64,000 nucleotides of DNA from an uncultured SAR116 cluster alpha proteobacterium (GTDB lineage Bacteria; Pseudomonadota; Alphaproteobacteria; Puniceispirillales; Marisalimonadaceae). The stretch lies in assembly GCA_902517275.1 (NCBI GenBank), contig CABYBQ010000001.1:1-64000 (forward strand), written 5' to 3'. Within the stretch, counting starts at the first letter, position 1; each line of letters begins with the position of its first letter. Positions 1-7,755 of the stretch are shown here, piece after piece. The position numbers were made by a program, and so were the translations under genes. The notes beneath the pieces are model-generated. The model saw nothing but the letters and a program-made list of their open reading frames with translations, made no database searches and was not told the DNA's origin.

Positions 1-63
1 ACAGTTAACCAAATAAGATCTAACGTCCTAGTTCGTGATGTGTATTTAGGTTATGAAATTTAA
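1..63 (+). CDS. livG: LivG-type ABC transporter ATP-binding protein, C-terminal end only
   Basis: Only the last 20 codons are inside the window, in frame 1, ending in TAA at 61-63. The residues read as NQIRSNVLVRDVYLGYEI, which resembles the usual end of LivG proteins, where an IR-x-N-x-x-V-x-x-x-YLG segment closes the chain. The stop overlaps the start of the next gene by one base (TAATG), as is typical of livG-livF pairs. The call rests on this tail and on the identity of its downstream partner, so it is an inference. LivG would supply one of the two cytoplasmic ATPase subunits of a branched-chain amino acid (or short amide) importer. Confidence 0.7.
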   Translation, partial: TVNQIRSNVLVRDVYLGYEI

Positions 64-752
64 TGGATAAACTTTTGAAAGTAAAATCGCTTAAATCGTG
101 GTATGGAGCAAGTCAGGCATTATTTGATGTTAATTTAGAAATAAATCAAGGTGAAATTGTTGCCTTGCTCGGCAGAAACGGGATGGGAAAGTCAACCACT
201 ATTAAATCCATTTGTGGTTTGATAAATAAATATGAAGGTGAAATTAATTTTAACGAAATCTCACTTATAAAACGCCCTAGTTATAAAATTGCTCAATTAG
301 GAATAGGTTTAGTTCCTGAGGGACGAAGGGCTTTTTCTAATTTATCAGTTAAAGAGAATCTTGTTGCTACAGCTGTTGATGGAGAATGGGATTTAGACGC
401 TATCTACAATTTATTTCCAAGATTGGAAGAAAGAAAAAATCAATTAGCCTTTTCATTATCAGGAGGAGAGCAACAAATGTTGGTAATTGGAAGAGCTTTA
501 ATGACTAATCCAAAGTTATTAATTTTAGACGAAGCAACTGAAGGTTTATCACCAACTATCAGATCAGAAATTTGGAAAGTAATAGAAGTTTTAAAAAATA
601 AATCAGCATCAATTTTGATAATTGATAAATCGTTAAAGCAATTATTAGATTTAGCTGATAATTTTTATATACTTGAAAAAGGAAGAACGGTTTGGAATGG
701 AGCTTCTTCAAAGCTTACAAGCAACATTGCTCAAGAATTCTTAGGTGTTTAA
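63..752 (+). CDS. livF: Branched-chain amino acid ABC transporter ATP-binding protein LivF
   Basis: A 229-residue ABC ATPase that hydrolyses ATP on the cytoplasmic side of a high-affinity branched-chain amino acid importer, pairing with LivG. The Walker A loop GRNGMGKST lies at residues 38-46, the signature LSGGEQQ at 132-138 and the Walker B LLILDEA at 152-158. VPEGRRAF near residue 84 is characteristic of LivF rather than LivG, and the length is normal for the family. The ATG overlaps the stop of the upstream LivG end, so the two are translationally coupled. It is the last gene of its operon and abuts a convergent gene with no spacer. Related transporters can carry urea or amides, so the exact substrate is inferred. 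The leucine-degradation operon a few kilobases away fits an amino acid substrate. Confidence 0.93.
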   Translation: MDKLLKVKSLKSWYGASQALFDVNLEINQGEIVALLGRNGMGKSTTIKSICGLINKYEGEINFNEISLIKRPSYKIAQLGIGLVPEGRRAFSNLSVKENLVATAVDGEWDLDAIYNLFPRLEERKNQLAFSLSGGEQQMLVIGRALMTNPKLLILDEATEGLSPTIRSEIWKVIEVLKNKSASILIIDKSLKQLLDLADNFYILEKGRTVWNGASSKLTSNIAQEFLGV

Positions 753-1055
753 CTATATATATTTTTGAAAATCTTCTGAAAGGTTAATCTCACCCTCTCC
801 ACCAACACCTGACACAATAGCTCCCATCTCATTAAATTCCTGACTAAATTTTTGCCAATTTTTTCTTCCTTTATCAAAATGGGATTTTGAAATCCAATAT
901 TTAACATTTAAAAAATTTGTATCAGAAATATCAATAACGGTTTCTTTAATAAGTCCAACTTTCATTTGTTCTACTGCTACTTGCTTACTCAACAATTTCA
1001 AAGCTTTTTTTGCAGTTTGATTTGGACATTTTGTTGTAACTACACGTAAATACAT
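753..1055 (-). CDS. Conserved small protein of unknown function (about 100 residues, paralogue of the gene at 46322)
   Basis: A 100-residue soluble protein with no signal peptide or membrane segment. I do not recognise the family. It starts MYLRVV and contains IDISDTNF near residue 42 and a C-terminal GAIVSGVGGEGEI segment. The protein at 46322-46645 begins MYVRIV and carries VDVSDTQR and a GARVEISKGE segment in the same order and spacing, so the two look like paralogues. The strand-helix pattern and length are compatible with a ferredoxin-like dimeric alpha-beta barrel of the ABM/DUF type, but this is a guess. Its stop codon abuts the end of livF on the other strand. There is no strong Shine-Dalgarno sequence; the ATG at 1053-1055 is the only sensible start. 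Confidence 0.7.
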   Translation of the reverse strand: MYLRVVTTKCPNQTAKKALKLLSKQVAVEQMKVGLIKETVIDISDTNFLNVKYWISKSHFDKGRKNWQKFSQEFNEMGAIVSGVGGEGEINLSEDFQKYI

Positions 1056-1125
1056 ATATAATATTTTTCTTAAAAGATTAAAATTTATGTGAATAATTAA
1101 ATATTAATTTGAATTATAATCAAGT

Positions 1126-2454
1126 TTAATTATAGATGTTTTGCATAGATTTCTCTAATTTTTGAGAAATTTCGTTCATTTCATTTTCATTAATTATGAA
1201 TGGTGGCGCTATTAAAATATGGTCACCAATAGTACCATCTACTGTTCCTTGCATAGGATAGCAAATTAAACCTAAATCAAGTGCCCTTTTTTTAATTTTG
1301 CCTGCAATATTAAAGTTTTTTGGAAAAGGCTCTTTTGTCTCTCTGTTTTGGACTAATTCCACACCCCTAAACAAACCTCTGCCTCTTATATCACCAATAT
1401 ACTCATTTTGGCCAAGTGTAATTTCTAGCTTTTTCTGTAAATATTTTCCTTTTCTTATTACCTTTTCAGAAAAACTTTCTTTGATTAATTTATTTACAAC
1501 AGCTAATGATGCGGCGCATGCGATGGGATGACCAAGGTAGGTATGTCCATGTTGAAAAAAACCACTTCCCTGGTTTATAGCGTCATAAATAAAGTTTTGA
1601 CACATCATAGCTGCTATAGGTTGATATCCAGCTCCTAAACCTTTAGCAATAGTTATTATATCAGGAATAATTTTTTCTTCATCACACGCAAACAGTGGCC
1701 CGGTTCTTCCCATACCACACATAACCTCGTCCAAAATTAACAAAACATCATATTGAGTACAAATTTCTCTTATACGTTCAAAATATCCTTCTACAGGTGT
1801 CAAGGCACCAGCTGTTGCTCCAACAACTGTTTCTGCAATAAACGCCATAACATTGTCTGGACCTAAACGAATTATTTCGTTTTCTAATTCGTTAGCTACT
1901 CTTAAACCGTAATCAATTTCACTTTCGTTTGCATCTTGATGTCTGTATTTATAACAAGGCGAAATCAAACTAGTTTCTATAAGTAGATCTTCAAATAAAG
2001 ACCTTCTCCATGCATTACCTCCAACCGCTAATGCTCCTAATGTATTTCCATGATAACTCTGTTTTCTTGAGATAACTCTATGTTTTTTTGGTTTTCCAAT
2101 TTCAATAAAATATTGCTTCGCTAATTTTAGTGAAGCTTCAATGGCTTCTGATCCACTTGAAACAAAGTAAACTCTATCTAATCCTACAGGTGAGTTTGAA
2201 GATAATAATTTTGCAAGTTCTTCTGCTGGTTCATTAGTAAAAAAAGATGTATGGGCAAAGGCTAATTTTTTAGTTTGCGTAATTATTGCATCATTGATTG
2301 TTTGGTCTGAATGACCTAAGCATGAAACAGCTGCCCCACATGAACCATCAAGATATTTTTTACCGTTTTTGTCAATAATATAGCACCCATCCCCGTAAGC
2401 GGCGATTGGGAGTTCATAGCTATTATGTCGAGGTAAAATATTGCTGTTTTCCAT
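1126..2454 (-). CDS. Class III PLP-dependent aminotransferase
   Basis: A 442-residue fold-type I aminotransferase of the omega-amino acid or aspartate aminotransferase family (class III), cytoplasmic. The phosphate-binding SSGSEAIEASLKLA segment is near residues 99-112, the YHGNTLGAL segment near 134, the cofactor Asp in LILDEVMCGMGRTG at 242, and the Schiff-base Lys in TIAKGLGAGY at 271. All key features are intact and the length is normal. Family members transfer amino groups between omega-amines or beta-alanine-like donors and pyruvate or 2-oxoglutarate; the substrate cannot be read from the sequence. It lies 16 bases downstream of a 101-residue unknown protein on the same strand and is probably co-transcribed with it. 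Confidence 0.9.
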   Translation of the reverse strand: MENSNILPRHNSYELPIAAYGDGCYIIDKNGKKYLDGSCGAAVSCLGHSDQTINDAIITQTKKLAFAHTSFFTNEPAEELAKLLSSNSPVGLDRVYFVSSGSEAIEASLKLAKQYFIEIGKPKKHRVISRKQSYHGNTLGALAVGGNAWRRSLFEDLLIETSLISPCYKYRHQDANESEIDYGLRVANELENEIIRLGPDNVMAFIAETVVGATAGALTPVEGYFERIREICTQYDVLLILDEVMCGMGRTGPLFACDEEKIIPDIITIAKGLGAGYQPIAAMMCQNFIYDAINQGSGFFQHGHTYLGHPIACAASLAVVNKLIKESFSEKVIRKGKYLQKKLEITLGQNEYIGDIRGRGLFRGVELVQNRETKEPFPKNFNIAGKIKKRALDLGLICYPMQGTVDGTIGDHILIAPPFIINENEMNEISQKLEKSMQNIYN

Positions 2455-2470
2455 ATTTATTATTTTTTAT

Positions 2471-2776
2471 TTAAAATGAAGTTTCACCAAAATCTTGAGT
2501 AACTGCACCAACAAAGTGTACTGTTTTGGGAGCCAGCGTCTTAACGTATTTTGCTATATTTTCTTCGATTAACTTTTCAATTTTTTTCATAGACTCATTG
2601 TCTGGAAATTCCCATAAAACTACGCTTACATTGGGTGTTTGAGGATTTTTCATAGCTCTAAATCGAACCCCTTTAACTTCTTGAAGTAAGTTAGGCCATC
2701 TTGTTTCTAGTATGGATTCAAATAATTCACAATCTTCAGTAGATGGAAAGGTTCTCACAAAGATTTTAATTAACAT
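2471..2776 (-). CDS. Small conserved hypothetical protein, possibly ferredoxin-like fold
   Basis: A 101-residue protein beginning MLIKIFVRTFP, with a central VVLWEFPDNESMKKI segment and a C-terminal HFVGAVTQDFG. The alternating strands and helices and the phrase LWEFPD recall dimeric alpha-beta barrel domains of the ABM type, but I cannot assign a family with confidence. It is the first gene of a two-gene unit with the class III aminotransferase, separated from it by 16 bases, so it may act on or regulate the same substrate. An ATG preceded by a GAGGTAAGAAT stretch on the minus strand gives a good ribosome-binding site and supports the start at 2776. There is no signal peptide. Confidence 0.7.
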   Translation of the reverse strand: MLIKIFVRTFPSTEDCELFESILETRWPNLLQEVKGVRFRAMKNPQTPNVSVVLWEFPDNESMKKIEKLIEENIAKYVKTLAPKTVHFVGAVTQDFGETSF

Positions 2777-2878
2777 TCTTACCTCAATATATTAATTTTA
2801 TTTAAATTATTACATATTTTAGTTTTGTATATTATGTTGACTTTTGCAAACAGTTAAATTTTTTAATGGATTAAATTA

Positions 2879-3103
2879 ATGATTGAAATAGTAACAAGGA
2901 CAGATGTGCTTTTAAGGGCTTTAAAAATGGCATCTATAGTTGGGATAGTCTTAGCTATAATTAATCATGGGGATCATATATTTTTTGGTACGATGACTGT
3001 TACAAATTGGATAAAAGTTATAATAACATTTTGTGTTCCTTTTTGTGTGTCAACAATTTCGTCAGTACTTGCAATTAGAAGAGAACAAAATATTTCCCAT
3101 TAA
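2879..3103 (+). CDS. nrtS: NrtS-like small nitrate/nitrite transporter
   Basis: A 74-residue membrane protein with two hydrophobic helices, roughly residues 14-30 and 43-65. The sequence SIVGIVLAIINHGDHIF followed by a VPFCVSTIS segment matches the pattern I know for the NrtS family (VGTxLNLINQGD then VPYCVST). NrtS proteins are small cyanobacterial and proteobacterial nitrate/nitrite transporters that act as short subunits in the membrane. The assignment is from memory of the family pattern, not from a search. The gene overlaps the start of the next gene in a different frame. No nitrate or nitrite reductase is visible in the window, although molybdenum-cofactor genes are present at 55.7-58.8 kb. 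Confidence 0.7.
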   Translation: MIEIVTRTDVLLRALKMASIVGIVLAIINHGDHIFFGTMTVTNWIKVIITFCVPFCVSTISSVLAIRREQNISH

Positions 3104-3902
3104 AATAAAACCAAAGATAATTAGATACTTAAAAATTTATTTTAAAGTTTTTAGTCTTAATATTATTTTTATTAACTTTTCAGCTTTTGCATCCCAAGAA
3201 AATTATTTTTATGAAGTTCAATTTGGCAATTTAATTGTTGGGCAAGCAGAAATTTCTATTAACTCAAGTAATAAAAAAATTGAACTGAATTCTAAATCTA
3301 AAACCGCTGGTTTTTTAAATGTTTTTTACGAATATGTAGGTGAGTTAAATTCATCTTCAATAAAAAAAGCTAACACTTGGATTCCAAATAAATTTTTAGC
3401 TAATGGTATTTTTAATAATAAGGCGCGCTCCTCTGATTTGGAATGGGGGGTAAATAATTCAGTAAATTACAAAAATATTCCTATTATAAATTTAAAAAAA
3501 TTTCATCCTATAGATAAAGAAAGTCTAATTAACGTAATAGACCCCATAACCGCCTTTTTAAACGTAATTGAAAGAGTAAGATTTGAGAATAAATGTGATA
3601 CAAGCTTTAAAATCTTTGATGGTAGACGAAGGTATGATCTTAAAACAAGAACTTTAGGAAATAGCTTTATTGAAAATGATAGGCCTAAATCTTATAAAGG
3701 AGACGTTTTGATTTGTGGCTTAAAGATTTTGCCTTTGGGAGGTCATAGGTTGAAAACTAAATGGAAACCAATAGACGATAAATTCACTGATTTTAAACTT
3801 TTTTTTGGAAGAACTGTCTCTGGACGAATTTTACCAGTAAGAATGAATTTAGAAAGATGGTTTGGAACTATAACTATTCGTCTACTACAAAAGCGTTCCT
3901 AA
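3069..3902 (+). CDS. DUF3108 domain exported protein
   Basis: A protein of about 277 residues resembling the alphaproteobacterial DUF3108 family. Typical features are an early YEVQFGNLIVGQAEI segment, a TAGFLNVFYEYVGEL stretch, a DPITAFL motif in the middle, and FDGRRRYDL, which is highly characteristic. The N-terminus has a basic region followed by a hydrophobic stretch ending in SAFAS-Q, which looks like a signal peptide cleaved after Ala-Ser. No ATG is available upstream of the signal sequence. The frame is open from a GTG at 3033, and a TTG at 3069 (chosen here) gives a more normal signal peptide. It overlaps the end of the NrtS-like gene. DUF3108 proteins are thought to reside in the periplasm; the function is unknown. 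Confidence 0.75.
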   Translation: MQLEENKIFPIKIKPKIIRYLKIYFKVFSLNIIFINFSAFASQENYFYEVQFGNLIVGQAEISINSSNKKIELNSKSKTAGFLNVFYEYVGELNSSSIKKANTWIPNKFLANGIFNNKARSSDLEWGVNNSVNYKNIPIINLKKFHPIDKESLINVIDPITAFLNVIERVRFENKCDTSFKIFDGRRRYDLKTRTLGNSFIENDRPKSYKGDVLICGLKILPLGGHRLKTKWKPIDDKFTDFKLFFGRTVSGRILPVRMNLERWFGTITIRLLQKRS

Positions 3903-3906
3903 TCCT

Positions 3907-4758
3907 ATGAAATTAGGATTAATAGGACATAACATAGCAACATCTCAAGCTCCTGACATTCACAAACGTTTAGGAGATTTGTTTGGAGTTTCTGTTAGCT
4001 ATGAATTGTTTGACTTAAAATCAATAAAAGAAAGTAATCTCCCTGACATACTAAAAGAGTTAAAAATGAGTGGCTTTAGTGGAGTAAATATTACTTTTCC
4101 TTTCAAAGAAAAAGTAATTAAATTTGCAGATAAAGTTTACGAAAGTGCCTTTAATGTAAAATCAGCTAACACATTAATTTTCCAAAAAAATATTGTTGCT
4201 CATAATACAGATTATTCTGGTTTTATAAAAAGTTATGATTTTCATTTTAAAAAAAAGAAACCAGGGAAAATTCTTATTATTGGAATTGGTGGGGTCGGAA
4301 GAGCTATCTCCTTTGCATTATCGTCACTAGGAGTTTTAGAACTTCATATATTAGATACTGACAATCTAAAAGGAGAGCAACTACTGAGAGAATTAAAAGA
4401 ACTAAAAATAAATTGTAAATTACTTAATCATAAAAAATTAGAGAGTACTATATCAAGTTTCGATGGAATAATAAACTGTACTCCTTTGGGTCACTATGAT
4501 TTTCCTGGTTGTTCATTAGGCAATTTAAAAATAAAAAAATATCAATGGCTATACGATGTTGTGTATACGCCAGCAAAAACTATTTTTCTTAAGAAAGGTG
4601 AACTTGTAGGATCTAAATTAATTTCAGGGATAGACCTTTTTATTTTTCAAGCTTTAGACGCATTCTTATTATTTTCAAATAACAGATTTGATCAAAAAGA
4701 CATCTTGCAACATACTCATTATTTAAGAGATCATTACTTTAATAGACTGTATAAATAA
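3907..4758 (+). CDS. aroE: Shikimate/quinate dehydrogenase family protein (AroE-like)
   Basis: A 283-residue AroE-family enzyme that interconverts 3-dehydroshikimate (or 3-dehydroquinate) and shikimate (or quinate). The N-terminal substrate domain has SQAP near residue 13, NITFPFKE with the catalytic Lys near 62-65, and NTDYSG with the catalytic Asp near 99-103. The nucleotide fold carries GIGGVGRAI near 125, and the C-terminus has GIDLFIFQALDAF. After the second beta strand the sequence is LDTDN, not the NRT of NADP-dependent AroE. An acidic residue here is typical of NAD-using quinate/shikimate dehydrogenases, as is the single-serine SxxP loop. It may therefore be a catabolic enzyme and not the biosynthetic one. 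It sits 4 bases downstream of the DUF3108 gene. Confidence 0.85.
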   Translation: MKLGLIGHNIATSQAPDIHKRLGDLFGVSVSYELFDLKSIKESNLPDILKELKMSGFSGVNITFPFKEKVIKFADKVYESAFNVKSANTLIFQKNIVAHNTDYSGFIKSYDFHFKKKKPGKILIIGIGGVGRAISFALSSLGVLELHILDTDNLKGEQLLRELKELKINCKLLNHKKLESTISSFDGIINCTPLGHYDFPGCSLGNLKIKKYQWLYDVVYTPAKTIFLKKGELVGSKLISGIDLFIFQALDAFLLFSNNRFDQKDILQHTHYLRDHYFNRLYK

Positions 4759-4761
4759 GAA

Positions 4762-5970
4762 TTATTTGTTTTCAAATATTATCTGATTTGATAACATTTC
4801 TTGAATTTCTTCTTTGCTATATCCTGCGTCTTTCAAAACTTCCTTAGTGTTTTGACCTATCGAAGGAGGTTTATGTTTTACTCCAACTGATTTAGATCTA
4901 CTAAATTTTATGGGTGATGAGACACCTGTATAATCTTCTTTACTAATTGTCATATTTCTTTCTAAAGTTTGAGGATGATTTAGGGCTTCCTCAATATTTC
5001 TTACAGGCCCTGCAGGAACACCAGCAGATAATAGCTTTTCAGAAAATTCAACACCATCTACATTCATTAAGGCATCTTCTAAATATTTAGTTAAGTCTTC
5101 TCTATTGTTAACTCTATCGCCGTTTGAAAGAAATCTTTCATCTGTAATGAGGTGATCTACTTTCAGAGCTTTGCATAATCTTGCAAATCCTGCGTCATTT
5201 CCAATTCCCATAAAAATTTCATTAGTTGCAGTTTTAAATTTATCATAAGGTGCAATATTTGGATGAGCATTACCTGTAGCTTTACCAGGTTTCTTGGACA
5301 AAAAATAATTTCCTGTATGAGGATGCATTAATGCTAGTGCGGAATCATAAAGAGACATATCGATAAATTGACCTAGTCCTGATTTGTGTCTCTCTCGGAG
5401 CGCCATTAATATTCCAATCGTAGCGTACAACCCTGTGCCCATATCAACTACTGGCGCACCGACCCGTACATCTCCTCCATTTGGATGTCCATTGATAGAC
5501 ATCATTCCAGTCATAGCTTGAACAATAGCATCGTATCCAGGAGCTCCTCCTAAAGGTCCTTCAGCTCCAAAACCAGATATTCGGCAATGAATTAACTTAG
5601 GAAATTTGTCTTTTAAAACTTCTTCATAACCAAGGTTCCATTTTTCCATTGTGCCAGTTTTAAAATTTTCAATAACAACATCTGAAGTTTTAAGAAGTTC
5701 TAGAATTATGTTTCTACCTTCTTGTTTTGTTAAATCAACAGCAACAGACTTTTTATTTCTATTTACATTTATAAAATATGAAGCCATTTCGTTTATAAAT
5801 GGAGGCCCCCAACCTCTTACCTCATCCCCAATTTTTGATTCAATTTTTATTACTTCCGCGCCATGGTCTGCAAGTATTTGAGTTGCGTATGGACCCCCAA
5901 GAACTCTTGTAAGGTCTAAAACTTTTATGCCATCTAAAGCAGAAACGAGAATATTGTTTTGATTTGTCAT
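4762..5970 (-). CDS. CaiB/BaiF family (class III) CoA-transferase
   Basis: A 402-residue class III CoA-transferase, which moves CoA between carboxylic acids through an enzyme-bound aspartyl-CoA. The N-terminus has VLDLTRVLGGPYATQILADHGAEVIKIE, typical of the family (given in part here), followed by GAPGYDAIVQAMTGMM and VVDMGTGLYA. The Asp in the latter (about residue 176) aligns with the catalytic Asp169 of formyl-CoA transferase. The length is normal. It is the last gene of the leucine-degradation operon, 16 bases after the second acyl-CoA dehydrogenase. A plausible job is activating a branched or dicarboxylic acid for that dehydrogenase, or handling acetoacetate, but the substrate cannot be read from the sequence. 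Confidence 0.9.
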   Translation of the reverse strand: MTNQNNILVSALDGIKVLDLTRVLGGPYATQILADHGAEVIKIESKIGDEVRGWGPPFINEMASYFINVNRNKKSVAVDLTKQEGRNIILELLKTSDVVIENFKTGTMEKWNLGYEEVLKDKFPKLIHCRISGFGAEGPLGGAPGYDAIVQAMTGMMSINGHPNGGDVRVGAPVVDMGTGLYATIGILMALRERHKSGLGQFIDMSLYDSALALMHPHTGNYFLSKKPGKATGNAHPNIAPYDKFKTATNEIFMGIGNDAGFARLCKALKVDHLITDERFLSNGDRVNNREDLTKYLEDALMNVDGVEFSEKLLSAGVPAGPVRNIEEALNHPQTLERNMTISKEDYTGVSSPIKFSRSKSVGVKHKPPSIGQNTKEVLKDAGYSKEEIQEMLSNQIIFENK

Positions 5971-5986
5971 TTATTCACTTTTTTAT

Positions 5987-7153
5987 TTAATATGATTTTG
6001 GTAATCCGAGCACACGTTCTGAAATATAGTTCAAAATCATTTGAGCGCTTACAGGAGCTAATTTTGGAATTAAAGATTCTCTTAATAATCTTTCCACATG
6101 ATATTCTTTTGCATAACCCATTCCTCCAAGAGTGATCACTGCTTGAGTGGCGGCCTTAAAACCAGCTTCAGCTGCAAAGAATTTTGCTGCATTTGCCATT
6201 CCACCTGCATTTTGTCCATTATCGTATTGGTGTGCAGCTTTTGCAATAAGTAGTTCCGCTGCTTCTAACTCAATCCAGTTTTCTGCTAATGGATGTTGAA
6301 TACTTTGATTTTTGCCAATAGGTCTGTCAAAAACAATTCTGTCACTTGCATATTTTACAGCTCTTGATAAAGCATTTTTTCCTATACCTAATGCCTCAGC
6401 AGCAATTAATATTCTTTCTGGATTAAGACTATCAAGTATATATTTAAACCCCTTGCCTTCTTCACCTATTCTATCAAAATCAGGGACCTCTAGATTATCA
6501 ATAAATATTTGGTTACTATCTACGGCTGCTCGGCCCATTTTTGAGATCTCTTTAACCTCAATTTTTTTTCTATCTAATTCAGTATAAAATAAAGTCAGAC
6601 CATCAGTGTTCTTTTTGCATTCCTCAACGGGAATAGTTCGTGCCAATAAGAGGATTTTATCAGCAATTTTAGCAGTTGATGTCCAAATCTTTTGTCCATT
6701 AACCAGATATCCATCATTAATTTTTTTTGCAAATGTTTTTAATTTACCTGTGTCCAATCCAGCGTCTGGTTCGGTTACTCCAAAACAAGTTTTTTCTTTT
6801 CCTGAAATCAAAGGAGGCAGCCATTTCTCTTTTTGCTCATTATTACCATAGACTACAATTGGATGTGGCCCAAAAATGTTTATATGTATAGAAGAGGCTG
6901 CTGCCATGCCACCACCAGTTTCAGAAACTTTTTGCATAAAAATAGATGCATCACTTACACCTAACGCAGTACCACCAAACTGCTTGGGCATACATATACC
7001 TAACCATCCTCCACTAGCTATCTCTTCATAAAATTTATGAGGAAATTTATTTTCTTTATCACATTGAAGCCAGTAATCATCATCAAAGTTTTTCATAATA
7101 TTTTGAACTGAATCAATAATTGATAACTGTGTGTGGTTTAGATTAAAGGACAT
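5987..7153 (-). CDS. Acyl-CoA dehydrogenase (second copy of the operon)
   Basis: A 388-residue FAD-dependent acyl-CoA dehydrogenase that puts a 2,3 double bond into an acyl-CoA. The FAD-binding CFGVTEPDAGLDTG and WTSTAKIADKILLLART segments are present, as is the C-terminal LGGMGYAKEYHVERLLRE. The usual C-terminal catalytic EGT segment is absent and replaced by PKLAPVSAQ. A Glu in LNPERILIAAEALG aligns instead with the catalytic Glu254 of isovaleryl-CoA dehydrogenase, so activity can be retained. The protein is clearly different from the liuA product in the same operon and probably acts on another acyl-CoA, perhaps one made by the neighbouring CoA-transferase. Confidence 0.9.
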   Translation of the reverse strand: MSFNLNHTQLSIIDSVQNIMKNFDDDYWLQCDKENKFPHKFYEEIASGGWLGICMPKQFGGTALGVSDASIFMQKVSETGGGMAAASSIHINIFGPHPIVVYGNNEQKEKWLPPLISGKEKTCFGVTEPDAGLDTGKLKTFAKKINDGYLVNGQKIWTSTAKIADKILLLARTIPVEECKKNTDGLTLFYTELDRKKIEVKEISKMGRAAVDSNQIFIDNLEVPDFDRIGEEGKGFKYILDSLNPERILIAAEALGIGKNALSRAVKYASDRIVFDRPIGKNQSIQHPLAENWIELEAAELLIAKAAHQYDNGQNAGGMANAAKFFAAEAGFKAATQAVITLGGMGYAKEYHVERLLRESLIPKLAPVSAQMILNYISERVLGLPKSY

Positions 7154-7158
7154 AAAAT

Positions 7159-7755
7159 TTATCTTGCTATATTATGATAGTTATTGTTGGGCTCCATTTC
7201 AGTTGCAGAAGCTAATCTATTAGTCATGTTAAACAAACCAACTATAGCGCTTATATCCCAAATATCTCTATCAGTATATCCTACTTCTCTTAACTTTGTT
7301 CTATCGCTTTCAGATATCTCTGAGGGGTCTCTAGTTAACTTTTTAGTAAAATTGAGCAATTCAAGTTGTTTCTCTGGTAGTTCTGCAGATCTAAAATTTG
7401 CAGCTATTCGTTCTCCTAATTGGGGATCATTTGAAAGTTCTCTAACTGCAGATCCATGTGCTACCAAACAGTAGAAACAATGGTTTTCAGACGAAACTGT
7501 AACTGCAATCATTTCTCTTTCTAATTTTGTTAAACCAGACTCACCTAACATTAAAGAATTATATAACTTAGTAAAACCCTCAAATTGTTTTGGAAATTTT
7601 GCAAATGCAGCAAGTACGTTTGGTATAAAACCGATTTTCTCATTAACAATATTTAAATAATTTTCGACTTGGTCTTCACCATCCTTCTCACCGTTGTACT
7701 CAAGATTTAATTTTGTTAAATTTTGTTTTTGGCCTTGTTTTAATATATTAGCCAT
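7159..7755 (-). CDS. Peroxidase-related protein, AhpD-like (carboxymuconolactone decarboxylase fold)
   Basis: A 198-residue protein of the AhpD-like, peroxidase-related family. The core motif SSENHCFYCLVAHGSAV, near residues 89-105, holds the Glu, CxxC and His arranged as in alkylhydroperoxidase D, where the two cysteines reduce peroxides. Flanking PNVLAAFAKFPKQFEGF and DIWDISAIVGLFNMTNRLA segments are typical of the uncharacterised peroxidase-related subfamily. It lies directly against the enoyl-CoA hydratase gene without a gap and 5 bases before the next dehydrogenase, so it is part of the catabolic operon. A role in detoxifying peroxide or acting on an oxidised acyl product during acyl-CoA oxidation is an inference. 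Confidence 0.85.
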   Translation of the reverse strand: MANILKQGQKQNLTKLNLEYNGEKDGEDQVENYLNIVNEKIGFIPNVLAAFAKFPKQFEGFTKLYNSLMLGESGLTKLEREMIAVTVSSENHCFYCLVAHGSAVRELSNDPQLGERIAANFRSAELPEKQLELLNFTKKLTRDPSEISESDRTKLREVGYTDRDIWDISAIVGLFNMTNRLASATEMEPNNNYHNIAR

